This document shows positions 44,347 to 57,170 of a stretch of 64,000 bases of DNA, in pieces; the stretch's first letter is position 1; every line of letters begins with the position of its first letter. The DNA is from Megaustenia siamemsis (lineage: Eukaryota > Mollusca > Gastropoda > Stylommatophora > Ariophantidae). The stretch covers positions 50,831,030-50,895,029 of the forward strand of contig JAVIAB010000051.1 of NCBI GenBank assembly GCA_032433765.1, read 5' to 3'. A program made the position numbers and the translations under genes. The notes below the pieces were generated by a model. That model had not been told where the DNA came from, did not search any database, and saw only the letters and a list, made by a program, of their open reading frames with translations.

Positions 44347-44551
44347 CATTCATTCATTCATTTTCCTCTCGGACCAAAGGCGGCAAGACCAAAAACAGAA
44401 GTCATAATTCTCTACGATTGACGATTTACTGCTTGTTCTTTTTTGTCTTTGCTGTCTCTTGGTCCCAGCTGAGTCTTCCCTAGTTATTGTTCTGCATAGC
44501 GATTCTCTTGGCCTACCTTGTTTTCCTTTACCAGATGGTTTCCACATGAAC
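44347..44551 (-). mobile_element. LINE F 3' end
   Basis: Minus-strand frame MWKPSGKGKQGRPRESLCRT, then REDSAGTKRQQRQ and FCFWSCRLWSERKMNE. The GRPR block marks a LINE C-terminus and matches the older copy at 7.3-7.7 kb. The tail is AATGAATGAATGATG. ACAGGCACATC and ACAGATACATC at the two edges may be a decayed TSD. Confidence 0.6.
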
Positions 44552-45855
44552 ACACAGATACATCAGTAGAGGTGCATGTTCCACCGAATAGTTGGACAGT
44601 GAAGTATTAAAATGCGCCCCGTACTACACACGGCTGTGTACTAGACCAAGACATTTTGAAATTTTGAAGAGATTTTGGCATCAGGAAGGGAGAGAGGGGG
44701 TGGAAACCCTAATTTCATTCCACGCTATTAATACTACCTCAACTCAGTAAATTGTGCAGGCCTATCCTTGCCACTTATGTTGAAAGCTGACAAGCTGAGA
44801 TGATTTTCCCGAAAGTACCCCAAACTTGTGACGTTTTCAGTTATGTTAATTATAGACAATTGACGTCATGTTACCCACAGCTGCCCCTTCTCGCAATGGC
44901 GAAATAGCCACAAACTTTGGGTGATCTCTCTCAGCGAGCAGGCATTCAATATAGGTAGCAATGGCTTATCCTACTACTTTAATAAACACAAGGGTTAGAG
45001 ACCTCACTTCGTCTGCATGAGGGGGTCACCGGTAACATTATTCGTCACTACAGACCGACTAACAAAGGGCAGGTCACTGGAGACCCATCGGAGCTGGGAT
45101 CTTTTGATATAAAGACCTAGTATTGCAGCATCTGTGTGGTTCTTGAAAATGTCAGGAGAAACAAGTTCAGGCAACGGTATTACATCCTGGGCCAAAGAAA
45201 TAAAGGCTCACCTCGACAACACGACTTTAGATCAAGGCAAACTTCACTCCATTCTTCCTTTTTTTTCTCATTGAAATAACTGAAGTATATTAGACTGGGA
45301 TTGAGCCGATACCATTTTGTGGCCAAGTCTACACGTTAACCACTAAGCAATTGTCATAAGTAGGACAGCCTGCGCTATTGTCAACCATTATCATTATTTA
45401 GGATAGAAGCAAGGGAACTCATATATGTGACATGGATAGCTTGCAAGTAAATAACCAAATAGTTGCAGCCACACTACATTGCACTAACGACTACCTTATA
45501 GATACCGACTATCACTCTGCGGATAGTGAATTTTAAGCACTTTTCTGATATATGCAAATCCCTAGGGAAAAAAAAAAACAAATAAACCATTTACTCTCCC
45601 TCAGTTGTTCATTTTTAATCGTCCTGTACTTAATTCACACATTTTGCAGCCAATTGATAAAAGATCCACCACTGTGTCCAAATATCAACGGCTGAGAGAC
45701 CTCAGTTTGTCTGGTATCTCTGTCCATAATCAAGACATGGCCAGATTTAGGCCAGGGCTAAATAAGCTACAACGTAATGGCTCACCAAGGGTCCTCAGAT
45801 TTGTTTATATTGTAAACTTTGATCGAGACTATCTGGTGTTATAAATTACTTTATA
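44552..45855. other. No clear gene; tRNA-like remnant near 45283-45352
   Basis: On the minus strand near 45352-45283, GCTTAGTGGTTAACG and GGCTCAATCCC are placed like boxes A and B of a tRNA-derived repeat. Open frames at 45004-45195 (minus) and 45605-45844 (plus) are unrecognised. Confidence 0.35.
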
Positions 45856-46270
45856 TCTCTAAAATATCGAAGGAACCTATTTATTCACAAGACAATAGAT
45901 TCCTGCACATCTCTAAAATATCGATGGAGCTATTTATTCACAAGACAATAGATTCCTGCACGTCTCTAAAATATCGAAGGAACTATTTATTCACAAGACA
46001 ATAGATTCCTGCACGTCTCTAAAATATCGAAAGAACTATTTATTCACAAGACAATAGATTCCTGCACGTCTCTAAAATATCGAAGGAACTATTTATTCAC
46101 AAGACAATAGATTCCTGCACGTCTCTAAAATATCGAAAGAACTATTTATTCACAAGACAATAGAGTCCTGCACGTCTCTAAAATATCGAAGGACTATTTA
46201 TTCACAAGACAATAGATTCCTGCATGTCTCTAAAATACCGAAGGAACCTTTTTATTCACAAAACAATAGC
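45856..46270. repeat. 53-54 bp minisatellite, about 7.7 copies
   Basis: Units read TCTCTAAAATATCGAAGGAA, CTATTTATTCACAAGACAA and TAGATTCCTGCACG. Copies are more than 90% alike by eye; the last is the most diverged. Confidence 0.95.
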
Positions 46271-47324
46271 TTTAATGCACTGAAATTGTAAAGAACAGAT
46301 GAAAAGAACTCGTGAAAACTTAGAGTTACAGGAAAACCTATAACATTCGAATTCGTTAATAAAAAAATGTAAAAAATGCTATTTTGGCACTGCCTGCTAT
46401 ATATGTCGCACCTATCCCAGTAAAAATTCTTTTTAATTTAAGGATTTTATTACCAAAAAAATTGTTTTGATCATGAGACATTGACTGGAAAAGAAAATTT
46501 GCGTACATTCATAAAACAGTTGCCATCAAAGCACTTCTTGAAAATTATTGTCCGAGTCTAAATACAATGAATTGAATGAATACTATATTTTAATCACTCA
46601 AATAACAATGTTTCGAACATAGATCTAACTTGCTCTGCACTATATCGTTTTGGTCGACTGCAAGACGTACCGGCAGTGGGCGTGACTATTATGTGACACA
46701 AATTTGAGAAATAAACAATGAATATACATTAATCATTTTCTAACGTTCAAACTCCGAAACCACGAGGTTCAACAAGAAGTGAGAACTCTCCTACATCCGG
46801 AAATCAAGTATTGGTTGAAATGAAAGACAAAAACCAGTGAAAACGAAACAAATATTAACCTACATACGTCAGAGCCGAATTTTCGGCGGATGGTTAGAAA
46901 TAAACACTTTTTATCGAACCGACATGTCGGATAATAGTCCTGAAAGAGTTAATACAAAATTGTATTATATATTTTTTATGTTATGTTGTAATTATTGTTT
47001 TCTGCAAATCAATAATTGTTCAATTAACGTATTATTAAAAGACAGGGCAGGGCAGGATGCTATAGGACAGATCCTAAACATTTTTCTGTCTATCTTTCCA
47101 CCTTGTTCCTCCTTTCACAGTTCCTTGCTGCATGGTCTTTGCCAGGCCAGATGATCTATTTAAGTGGCCAAAACATTTCACTTTGTGTTTCTTGACGATA
47201 GTCAAAAGATCATGAAGAACCTTGATTGCTATTGCATTCTTTTGCGAACATTCCCATTCATGTTACGAATGTGCAATATGTAATCTTACTGTAATTTGTA
47301 AAGCATGTATACAATTAAATGTTG
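46271..47324. other. No recognised feature
   Basis: AT-rich sequence; the short plus frame at 46837-47154 has no recognised domain. Confidence 0.4.
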
Positions 47325-47336
47325 TAAATAAATTAT

Positions 47337-47472
47337 CTTCTTCTTCTTCTTCTTCTACCTTTCAGCTCCCTGTGGAGCATAGGTCTTCAACAAACACTTT
47401 CCAAGTCGTTCTGTTTCTTGCCATTCTTTTAAGATCATTCCATGTCTTCCTCATCATCTTTATCGCTGCTTC
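47337..47472 (-). mobile_element. LINE G 3' end (136 bp) with perfect TSD
   Basis: Minus strand ends in GAAGAAGAAGAAGAAGAT after the coding end (KTWNDLKRMARNRTAWKVF-like, then ...STGS). TAAATAAATTAT at 47325-47336 and 47473-47484 is a 12-bp TSD. Matches 50040-50190 and 61003-61140. Confidence 0.93.
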
Positions 47473-47636
47473 TAAATAAATTATATTAAATAATAATTGC
47501 CCAATTAATTAACTCCAATTCACATTTGTATCAATAGAGATATGCTATAACAAACTATTCAGCTTTCTATTTGTGGCTGGGAATGGAATACTAAGGCTGG
47601 ACTTTACAGTTACGTCGATCGACATCAGAAAGGTAT

Positions 47637-47955
47637 TACAACATAAGAAAATAGGCACAGATATGTGATGACATAAAAAAGTAGGCATACATATGTGGTT
47701 ACATAAGAAAGTAGGCATATATATGAATGGTATAAGAAAGTAGGAATTGATATGTAAAGTGGGAATAGATATGTAATAACATAAGAAGGTAGGCACATTT
47801 ATGTAATAACATAGAAAGTAGGCACAGATATGTAGTAACATAAGAAAATAGGCACATATATGTAATGTCATAAGAAAATAGGGACAGATATGTAATGACA
47901 TAAGAAAATAGGCATATATATTTAATGACATAAGAAAATAGGCACATGTATATGT
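47637..47955. repeat. ~30-bp minisatellite, about 10 copies
   Basis: Units such as ATAAGAAAATAGGCACAGAT then ATGTAATGAC, 30-31 bp, with some shortened units near 47750. Frames on the minus strand give CLFSYVITY-type repeats, which are artefacts. Confidence 0.93.
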
Positions 47956-48206
47956 AATATCGTGTGAGGATACAGCAAAGTTGGACGCGGCAAGAATAAT
48001 TTCAATATATCAAAAATGTCAAACATGTTATTGTTACTATTAAGATTGAAACTTCTGCCATAGTGGCTGTCAATGAACTGATATTTACTTGTCATGGACT
48101 TCATTCATTTCAGAAAAGCAAAACCATAACTGACCAACTCCTAATACGACCAAGAAAAGATTTGTCTCTAGTTGCTCTCAATTTTTGGTTACTATACACA
48201 TTATGT

Positions 48207-48469
48207 TAGGGAGCCGCGATATCTCAGTGGTTAGTTAACTGGACTACAAAGGACAAGGAGTAGGGTTCGATCCCAACCGACGGCTTCCGTGTTCACCCAG
48301 CCTTAAACGAGTACCGGATTTTTTTCTGGGAAAGTAAAGCAGCACGGGCGTAATACCGACCACATTACCCCAAAAATCATGTGCCGAAGGTCTGTAAAAT
48401 ATAGGGTCACTAACACCATATTTCCATATACGCCACTTGGCGTGAAGGGGGTACTTTACTTTACTTTTT
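48207..48469 (+). mobile_element. tRNA-derived SINE, copy 4, with perfect TSD
   Basis: Head GGGAGCCGCGATATCTCAGT (one change in box A), box B GGTTCGATCCC intact, usual body, tail GTACTTTACTTTACTTTTT. TATACACATTATGT flanks it at 48193-48206 and 48470-48483. Confidence 0.95.
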
Positions 48470-48483
48470 TATACACATTATGT

Positions 48484-49574
48484 ATAGAAGTAGTGAGCCT
48501 ACTGTTCAGCTTTTCTGTTCTGAAATTATGGAATTCCTCTCCGGTATCAAAATGACTCTATAAAGAAATATGAAATCTTAACTCCAAAATAGCTGTCCAT
48601 GCAAAAGGTCATATTTTAACTGAAACAAATAGGAGAGACGATATTCAACAAAACGACAGCTCTGTAACAATGATTACCTAGGACAGAAAATAGCTTGTAA
48701 CAGAAAACAGCATATGTATACATATATACATACACACATACATACATATATAATATATAAGGAGAGGCAGCATACACGTTAGCTATGACCTTTCTGCTTC
48801 TATAGTACATATATACTTTCGTCTCTTATAGCTGACTTTTGTGCAATTATTATTTCTTAGAAAACTAAAACTTTCCGACAAGCACATTGGAGAAATGAAT
48901 GAACAAACTTGAGAACCACTGGTCTGAGCTCATCTGATATCGCAAGCTAGTTATTTATAGCATAAAGGAAAGTATCAATATTCGCAGTTGGTTAGTTATG
49001 GTGTCATTTCTTTTTTAAATAAAGACACAGTTGAACTGGGCCTGGTACGAAAAGGTTGTTTTTTTTTATTAAAAAAAAAGTGATTTAAAGAATGCTTTCG
49101 TGTCTGTGAATGTTGCGCAAGATTTCAAATCATTGTAAACATCCGCTTAGTCCCTGTGTAAATATTCTGACCGTTTATTAATTAAATTAAATCCTCCATT
49201 CATCAGTACTTTATGTCACTTTATTTTCTTCTTCTCTCTATGTTCTTTCCAACACTGTCATTAAACATAATGAAGAGATTTCATACTGCACCAGGGTTAT
49301 ACGAATTGTGTCTGTGGTGGGTAAGCCACTTACGTGCATCGGCATTTTATTGATTTCCTTCTGTGTTAATGTTTTACCTCTTTGTTCTTATGGTCAGACA
49401 CAATAAAAGTCCATTGATTTTACTCCCATCAGGCAAGTAGGGCCTACTAAGGAGCTTTTATAATGTGGATCTTGTATACTGTTATAGGTACACCATGACC
49501 GTGAAAACATTGAGTTATATATACATTATCTAAGATGGCCGAGCATATCTACCGTTATGAATTGGACAGTACCG
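48484..49574. other. No recognised feature
   Basis: AT-rich sequence with short CATA runs near 48720. Confidence 0.4.
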
Positions 49575-49587
49575 TTTTTCTAGTATT

Positions 49588-49592
49588 ATATA

Positions 49593-49656
<64 letters not shown>
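49588..49656. repeat. (TA)n microsatellite
   Basis: About 34 TA units with one CATA interruption. Tyr/Ile repeat frames on both strands come from it. Confidence 0.95.
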
Positions 49657-49659
<3 letters not shown>

Positions 49660-50039
49660 CATACACCAATTTTGTCCCGTATTTTCAGTAAAATGCCATT
49701 TGTGTCCCATTTTAAATAAATACAATTTAACAAAAAAAAAAAACAATTTAAATGCCTGACAGATTGGTGTAGATTGTCTCCAGAAATTACTGAAAAAATC
49801 GTAGACTTTCAAGATGTTTGTAATATTGCAGAGTTGTAAGTGCTGAGATAACGATATTTGTTGTCGTGTATATCGTGTAGACACAACTGTGTCGTGTGGG
49901 GAGCTTTAATGATAAGGTGTCGAAGGACCACAATTACTGCGTAAAATTACGTCATCGGCGAAATATTAATAATAGGAATGGGTTAAAATGCAAACCACGT
50001 CTAGGTCTTATTAAATGGCGAATACTAATAAGGCATAAT

Positions 50040-50522
50040 TCTTTTTATTCTTCTTCTACCTTTCATCTCCATGTGGAGCTTAGGTCATCAACAAACACTT
50101 TACAAGCCGTTCTGTTTCTTGCCATTCTTTTAAGATCATTCCATGTCTTCTCCATCATCTTCATCTCTGCTTCCTTCTGTCTTCTTTAAGAATAGTTTGG
50201 TATTCCTCTTTGTCTTTTTCCTTGTGGATTCCAAAAAAGGGTATGTTGTGTAATACTCTCAGTTGGCTTCCGCAATGTATGTCCTATCCAGAGCAATCGT
50301 CTTCACTGTATCTCTTTATCCATTTATATTTGACTGGTACTTTTCCATAATTCTGTATTAGTGATTTTGTCCTGCCATTTCCATCCTTTTATTCTGCGCT
50401 AGGATCCATTAATGAAGGTCTGTATCTTCATGATTGTCATTTTTGTTGTTCTCCATGTTTCACAGCCATATAATAGACCTGACTTAACAATGGAGTTGAA
50501 CATTTGTATTTTTGTATTTAAC
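50040..50522 (-). mobile_element. LINE G, 5'-truncated, with perfect 13-bp TSD
   Basis: Minus strand reads MFNSIVKSGLLYGCETWRTT, then WKWQDKITNTELW-type and [17 protein letters not shown], and further KEAEMKMMEKTWNDLKRMAR with AACKVFVDDLSSTWR at the end, then an AGAAGAA tail. The GCETW, IGH-x-LRK and WNDL motifs are those of RTE-like LINE C-termini. Stops break it. AATAAGGCATAAT lies at 50027-50039 and 50523-50535. Neighbouring copies are 47337 and 61003. Confidence 0.93.
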
Positions 50523-50535
50523 AATAAGGCATAAT

Positions 50536-51209
50536 GGTAGCCTCTATATGTTTATTGTAATTAAACTTTATTTCATAGAACAATTTTCTTATGGATAAAG
50601 AATATAACACACAAAAATGTACGTTGAGTCTTTGCTAAACAATGTTCCTTTTTGTTACCACAGTTTTTGTGCCAAGAAAACAAGGCCAGTCTAATAGGCA
50701 TATAAGCCTACAGATGTAAACCTATAACCACACAATAGAAAGCAAAGCACAGGCTATGAAGTTAAGATGTTACCACCGGACACCAAGCATCACATACAGA
50801 GGAGACAACATCCCATACGCGATAGTTGGATAAACCGTCACCAATAATATTGGCCTACATATTGATTTACAAAATATAATGATGCTGGTTCGTGTATGTC
50901 ACACGATTTAACGACCTGGCATAACTGGGACACAATAACAACATTTAAGATGTGGAACACGCAGGAAAATAAACCGATGGTATTTAAGATTGGGCGAGAA
51001 AAAAAAATTAGAACAAACACAACTGCCACACAAAATAGATAATATAATATAAAAAGATCGTGAACAACACATTATGTTGCCTCAAAACTCGCAAGGAAGA
51101 AGGAGCCAATGATCAGCATTTAGGCATTTGAGACAAATCTTGGGTGGTAAGACCGGATCCACTTTGCTATTAATAAATACATGGTCTAAAGTTACTTTAA
51201 AAAGGCTTC
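50536..51209. other. No recognised feature
   Basis: AT-rich sequence without supported genes. Confidence 0.4.
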
Positions 51210-51219
51210 TAAAATACAT

Positions 51220-52465
51220 TTCATCATCAGCATGTGCCATACCGGTTGGCGTAGGCGATCATGTCCCTCCACAATCTTCTATGTACAGTGCATTGTATCA
51301 GTTCTGTTGTTGACTGTTTTCCATGCCATGATACATAGCTATCCAGTATTTTCTCTCTTTGTCGTCCGCGATCTCTCTTTCCTTTTATTTTGCCAGTTGT
51401 AACCAAATATTCAAACTTTCCTCTTCTCATGATGTGCCCAAAAATGTTGATTGCTTCTTTCTGATGTTTTTTAAGAGCTCCCTTTTTGTGTTGGCCTCTT
51501 TGAGAACTTCCTCATTTTTCTTTTTAGCTGTCCAGGGAACTTTCAACATTCTTCTGAGAAATCCCATCTCTGTGGCCTCTAATCGTCTTTTCATTTGTTT
51601 GTCTACTGTCCATGATTCGCTTCCATAGGTCAGAATTGGTTCTATATAGCATCGATGAACTCTCTTTCTCATTATTATTGACATAGATTTGTTACATAAG
51701 ATATTTTTCATTTCCTGAAATGCTATTTTGGCCTGAGCTATTCTGCTTTTTATTTCTGGGGTGCTTCTCCCATGTGATGTTGTTATTGTGTAGTATTTCA
51801 AACGTTGCACTTGTTTTCAGATTTGTCTCGTTTATTTTTATGCTGCATGATGGCGGTGATTGTTTCTTCGATATAACCATTACTTCTGTTTTCTTACTAT
51901 TCAGACTGAGATAATTTTTGTTGCTTTCTTTTACTATTATATCTATCATTTCTTGTAGCGCATTCTCTATCTCCGCTTTTAAGACTGTGTCATCCGCATA
52001 TCGCAAATTATTTATGTTGTGACCGTTGACTACAATTCCTTTTTTGTCTACTATTGATCTCATAATATATTCGCTGTAAAGTGAAAACAAATCCGGTGAC
52101 ATAACACAGCCTTGTCTGACTCCTTTCTTTATATATTGGAATTGTCCTGTTTGGTTGTTAATTCGTATAGCTGCTGTTTGTTGCCAGTACAGGTTTTTTA
52201 TGATTCGCAGATCCTTGCCATCAATGTTTAATTTCTCCAGCATATTGATTATTTCCACATGCTTTACTTTGTCAAATGCTTTCGTGTAGTCTATAAAGCA
52301 CATATATAGATCTCTCTTTACCTCTATAGATCTTTCTATCAATGTTCTTAAGATGTATATTGCATTATTGGTGCCCTTTCCTTCCACAAATCCACATTGT
52401 TCCTCACTTATTTATGGTTTTATTCTGCTCCTCACACGTCTCATGATTACTCTTAGTAATATTTT
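51220..52465 (-). mobile_element. LINE C, RT fragment with TSD and two frameshifts
   Basis: From 52460 on the minus strand: VIMRRVRSRIKP, a stop, CGFVEGKGTNNAIYILRTLI, CFIDYTKAFDKVKHVEIIN, KKGVRQGCVMSPDLFSLY and NINNLRYADDTVL. Near 51790 the frame shifts into TPEIKSRIAQAKIAFQEMKN, CYIEPILTYGSESWTVDKQ and FLRRMLKVPWTAKKKNE. Near 51430 it shifts again into MRRGKFEYLVTTGKIKGKRD and SWHGKQSTTELIQCT. Both palm motifs (FIDYTKAFD, YADD) are kept. TAAAATACAT at 51210-51219 and 52466-52475 is a 10-bp TSD. Copy two is at 12196-12697. Confidence 0.93.
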
Positions 52466-52475
52466 TAAAATACAT

Positions 52476-55400
52476 ATTGTAAAATATATTTACGAGTACT
52501 AATTATTACTGTATAGAAAATATTTGTCAACTTTTAGTCGATGCCAACATTTTGAAATGTGTTACAACAGAAAATACTTACGAAAAAAAAATAGCATGAC
52601 TTGAACTTATAGTAAACAATAGATACGTTGGAAAGAACAAATTAAGATTTTTTTTTTTTTTTTTGCAAGGATGCAAAAGATACGATGAACAGCTGATTGA
52701 GCTGAAATATCCAAATGAGGAGATATTTAAAGAAGCAAACGTGAAAAGGACGACACAAAGTAATAAAAAAGCAGTCCAGATTTGTAAGGGCATTAGTGGA
52801 GGGCTGGAATACAAAACCTCGTTTATTGAACGACCTTAACTTTAAACGTTCCATAGGTCGAACATTGCATTTTCCAGAGGGTTTTAACTTAGGAGTTCAA
52901 ACGATGCTTCTACGTGCGGCGAAGTAAAAAAAAATGTTACTTGTAAATGCATTTCAAAGTTCACCTAAGTTATCTCTTGTTCTCGTGTTTTCGATGCTTT
53001 CTCGCTTTATTTTTGGTGTTTAGTTTTATATAATCCACTGTCTATTAATTAACAATAGCATTCAGGAATAGTGAACGAAGCCTTAGACCTTAGAGTTAGA
53101 GGAAGGTTCTAGTATCGACAATTGAAGCGAACAAGACATTTATTGTGCAGTATTAAGGTGGTACAAGTGTGGCGGATTAAGAAAAGTGAACCAAAACCCA
53201 CAACCAAGAGGCAGAAAAGAGAAACAGAGAGAGAACAACAGAAGTGACGTTATTTTTGTGTAAGAGATTGCTCTTTCAAACGATGATCTTTCTCTTCGTC
53301 TCTACCAGTTACACGTGACATGACCACTCTCCTCACTAAGATAAGTAATTGTGCACCTTCTTCAAGATATCATATAGCCCCATATTTACGTATTTCATTT
53401 ATTGTTTTCATGTTTAATTTATTATTTAGGACATAATATATTTGTGTCGTATTTTTCATTTTTATCTTTAAAAAATTTGCATTTGCTGTTTAAGAATTCA
53501 GTCGAAGCATGACTATTAAACTATTGTCTGAGCATGGATTAATTCATTTTTCTAATGGACAAATTTATTTGAACTTTGAATAGTTAAGAATTCGAACCAC
53601 CTTCAGTGGCGAATTAAATTCAGAGCACCAATTATCAAGGAATTAAAAAATAAAAAAAACAAAAGGTAAACCAGACAGAAGTAGTCAAAGGGGGAAAAAA
53701 GATGCAAAACAATTTGATGGTATGACACGGGAAAAGAAATAAACAGCGGAATTGCTCTACGGTGCATACAATCAAGGGTTATGGAGAGTCATGATATCCC
53801 ATTCCTCTGCAACACGTAACTACGATACGCAAAGGTCTAGAATCTCAGTAACAACGCACGTGTACACACACATCACTTTCTGATCCCCACAATTAAATAA
53901 AGACGTAAATCATTTGTTTCATTGAGCCCTAACCCCCTTTTTAATGAACTGTCATTCTATTCTCATTTCTGTAGATACAGACTTGGTGCATTTAAAAAAA
54001 ATTATTTTCTAAAATGTCGTTACTGAAATAAAATGATCACAAAAGCTATTAACTTGAAATAACTCAGATTTATTGTGAAAATAATTGTATAATTATATGT
54101 GAAGTAGTACAGAAGGCACTGAGGATAGTTTAGCAGTGAGCAGTTCTTATCACACATGAAATATTACAGTACACAGCTGAAAATAATGTTTTAAAAGGAA
54201 TATTAGGGTAATTACTAATCTATATCAGCAAATAACAAACAATAAAGTGTTGGATCATGTCTTGATTTCAGGAATCATCACATTTCTCTGCCAACATCAC
54301 TGAAGATGGCAATGATGTATGCAATGTGCAGTAAAAACATATTTCCAATGCCATTGTACATGGAGAGTTAGTATAGTCTAAAAACAGAATAATTGCCTTT
54401 TGTTTGTGATAAAGACACCTGTAAATGTAGCCTGAAGGTGCAGAACATAAACACAGCTAGTTGAAAATAGACTGCTCAGAAAAGTCCATAGGCAAACTTA
54501 TGAAATTAAAATGAATGAAGGTATTAATTTTAAGAGTTCTTTTTTTAGGGTGGTAGTCATTCTCCATTTTCACTACTTTCTCAGGACAAAAATAATTATT
54601 TTTTCATTGCTGACTATTTGTAAGACATAGATACAGATTGTTTACATTGACTACACAAGACAATTTTGATAAAAACAGAATAAACACAGGATGGAAGAAT
54701 ACTATTATCATACCCATATGGAAGAAGAAGTGCAGTAAATGTGACTGCACCAAATAAAGAAGAATGTCACTGCTAAGTCATAACAGTAAAATAATTTTTT
54801 AGTAAATTACTAGTGAGGTTAGAACTCTAGTTCTAAGTTCACTAGTTAGAACTAGTTAAAAGAACTCATAAACTTTTGGAGTATTGTAGCAGCAATTGGA
54901 AAAAAGGCAAGCTGAAATTTAGAACAGGAGCAACAAAACAAACCAAATAATCATAAATATAACGCCTATAGTAACACACACAAACAAAATATTTAATGAT
55001 GGAAGCAAAAATAGCAAAATACAACTCAGTATTTCTACCAATGTTGTCTACCAGTGACAAACAGGGAAATTAACAGTAAAGTAAAAAAAGAATGATCACA
55101 ACTATTGAAATGAGAAGTCTTCAAAGAATACTTAATGTGGCATAAAAATGACAAATGAGAAGTGAAGAAATTATAAAAAGCGTAGGAGTATCACTAGCCT
55201 GAGCTACTTTCAAAGGCAACATGATTTAAATATGAACTGATTTACCATTAAACAACATTCTACAGTAAGCATTAACTATTAGATGGCACAACAGTAGAGA
55301 CTGAGGAAGACGTTCCAAGTAATGGGGAAATACATTTTCTGATGCTACATAAAGCGGCATTTGTGAGATGATCCATAAAATACTGTCAAGAACATTCAGT

Positions 55401-55650
55401 TTTCCAGCGATGTAAAAAATTCAAAAAGAAATAAAAAAACCAAGTAAGACAAGTTAATTCTAAATGCATATTTAAAACGTATCATTTTAGCATTAATTCA
55501 CACTTTTTAATTACAAATTTTGAGACAATCATTTTTTTTTGCACTGAAATAGTAAACTTTAAAACAAACAATTTGTTTTCATAGATTACTTTTTACTTAC
55601 CTCCACCACTTTTGCCTTGCAATGATGTGGGAAAATGCAGTGTTTAGATT
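52476..55650. other. AT-rich sequence without recognised features
   Basis: No element ends, repeats or protein-like frames supported over ~3.2 kb. It is one of the longest repeat-poor stretches here and could be intron or intergenic DNA. Confidence 0.45.
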
Positions 55651-57170
55651 AATGTTGTGAGGTGTTTCTGTGTGGTTCAATTTTGAGAATTATATCTAGT
55701 TGGATCAATGTTGTGAAGTGTGTGTAGTTGGATCAATATTGTGAAGTATGTGTAGTTGGATCAATGTTGTGAAGTGTGTGTAGTTGGATCATTATGTGAA
55801 GTGTGTGTAGTTGGATCAATGTTGTGAAGTGTGTGTAGTTGAATCAATGTTGTGAAGTGTGTGTAGTTGGATCAATGTTGTGAAGTGTGTCTAGTTGGAT
55901 CAATGTTGTGAAGTGTGTGTATTTGGACCAATGTTGTGAAGTGTGTGTAGTTGGATCAATGTTGTGAAGTGTGTGTAGTTGAATCAACGTTGTGAAGTGT
56001 GTCTGTTTGGATCAATGTTGTGAAGTGTGTCTATTTGGATCAATGTTGTGAAGCCTGTGTAGTTGGATCAATGTTGTGAAGTGTGTCTGGATCAATGTTA
56101 TGAGGTGTGTCTGGATCAGTGTTGTGAAATGTGTCTAGTTTAATCAATGTTGTGAAGTGTGTCTATTTGGATCAATGTTATGAGGTGTGTCTGGATCAAT
56201 GGTGTGAAGTGTGTCTGTTTGGATCATTGTTGTGAAGTGTGTCTATTTGGATCAATGTTGTGAAGTGTGTCTATTTGGATCAATGTTATGAGGTGTGTCT
56301 GGATCAATGTTGTGAAGTGTGTCTATTTGGATCAATGTTATGAGGTGTGTCTGGATCATTGTTGTGAAGTGTGTCTGTTTGGATCATTGTTGTGAAGTGT
56401 GTCTATTTGGATCAATGTTGTGAAGCGTGTCTATTTGGATCAATGTTGTGAAGTGTGTCTATTTGGATCAATGTTGTGAAGTGTGTCTGTTTGGATCATT
56501 GTTGTGAAGTGTGTCTATTTGGATCAATGTTGTGAAGCGTGTCTATTTGGATCAATGTTGTGAAGTGTGTCTATTTGGATCAATGTTGTGAAGCGTGTCT
56601 ATTTGGATCAATGTTATGAAGTGTGTCTATTTGGATCAATGTTATGAAGTGTGTCTATTTGGATCAATGTTGTGAAGTGTGTCTATTTGGATCAATGTTA
56701 TGAAGTGTGTCTATTTGGATCAATGTTGTGAAGCGTGTCTATTTGGATCATTGTTGTGAAGTGTGTCTATTTGGATCAATGTTGTGAAGTGTGTCTATTT
56801 GGATCAATGTTATGAGGTGTGTCTGGATCAATGGTGTGAAGTGTGTCTGTTTGGATCAATGTTGTAAGTGTGTCTATTTGGATCAATGTTGTGAAGCATG
56901 TGTAGTTGGATCAATGTTGTGAAGTGTGTCTGGATCAATGTTATGAGGTGTGTCTGGATCAGTGTTGTGAAATGTGTCTAGTTTAATCAATGTTGTGAAG
57001 TGTGTCTATTTGGATCATTGTTGTGATAATGTCTAGTTTGATCAATGTTGTGAAGTGTGCTTGTTTAGATAAATGATGTGAAGTATGTCTAGCTGGATCA
57101 ATGTTGTGTTCTTGTTTAGATCAATGATGTGAAGTGTGTGTAGTTGGATCAATGTTATGAAGTGCATCTA

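Noticed and set aside
47545..47947. Repetitive hydrophobic frames (CLFSYVITY type) that look like multi-pass membrane proteins
   Set aside because: They follow a 30-bp minisatellite in the antisense direction.
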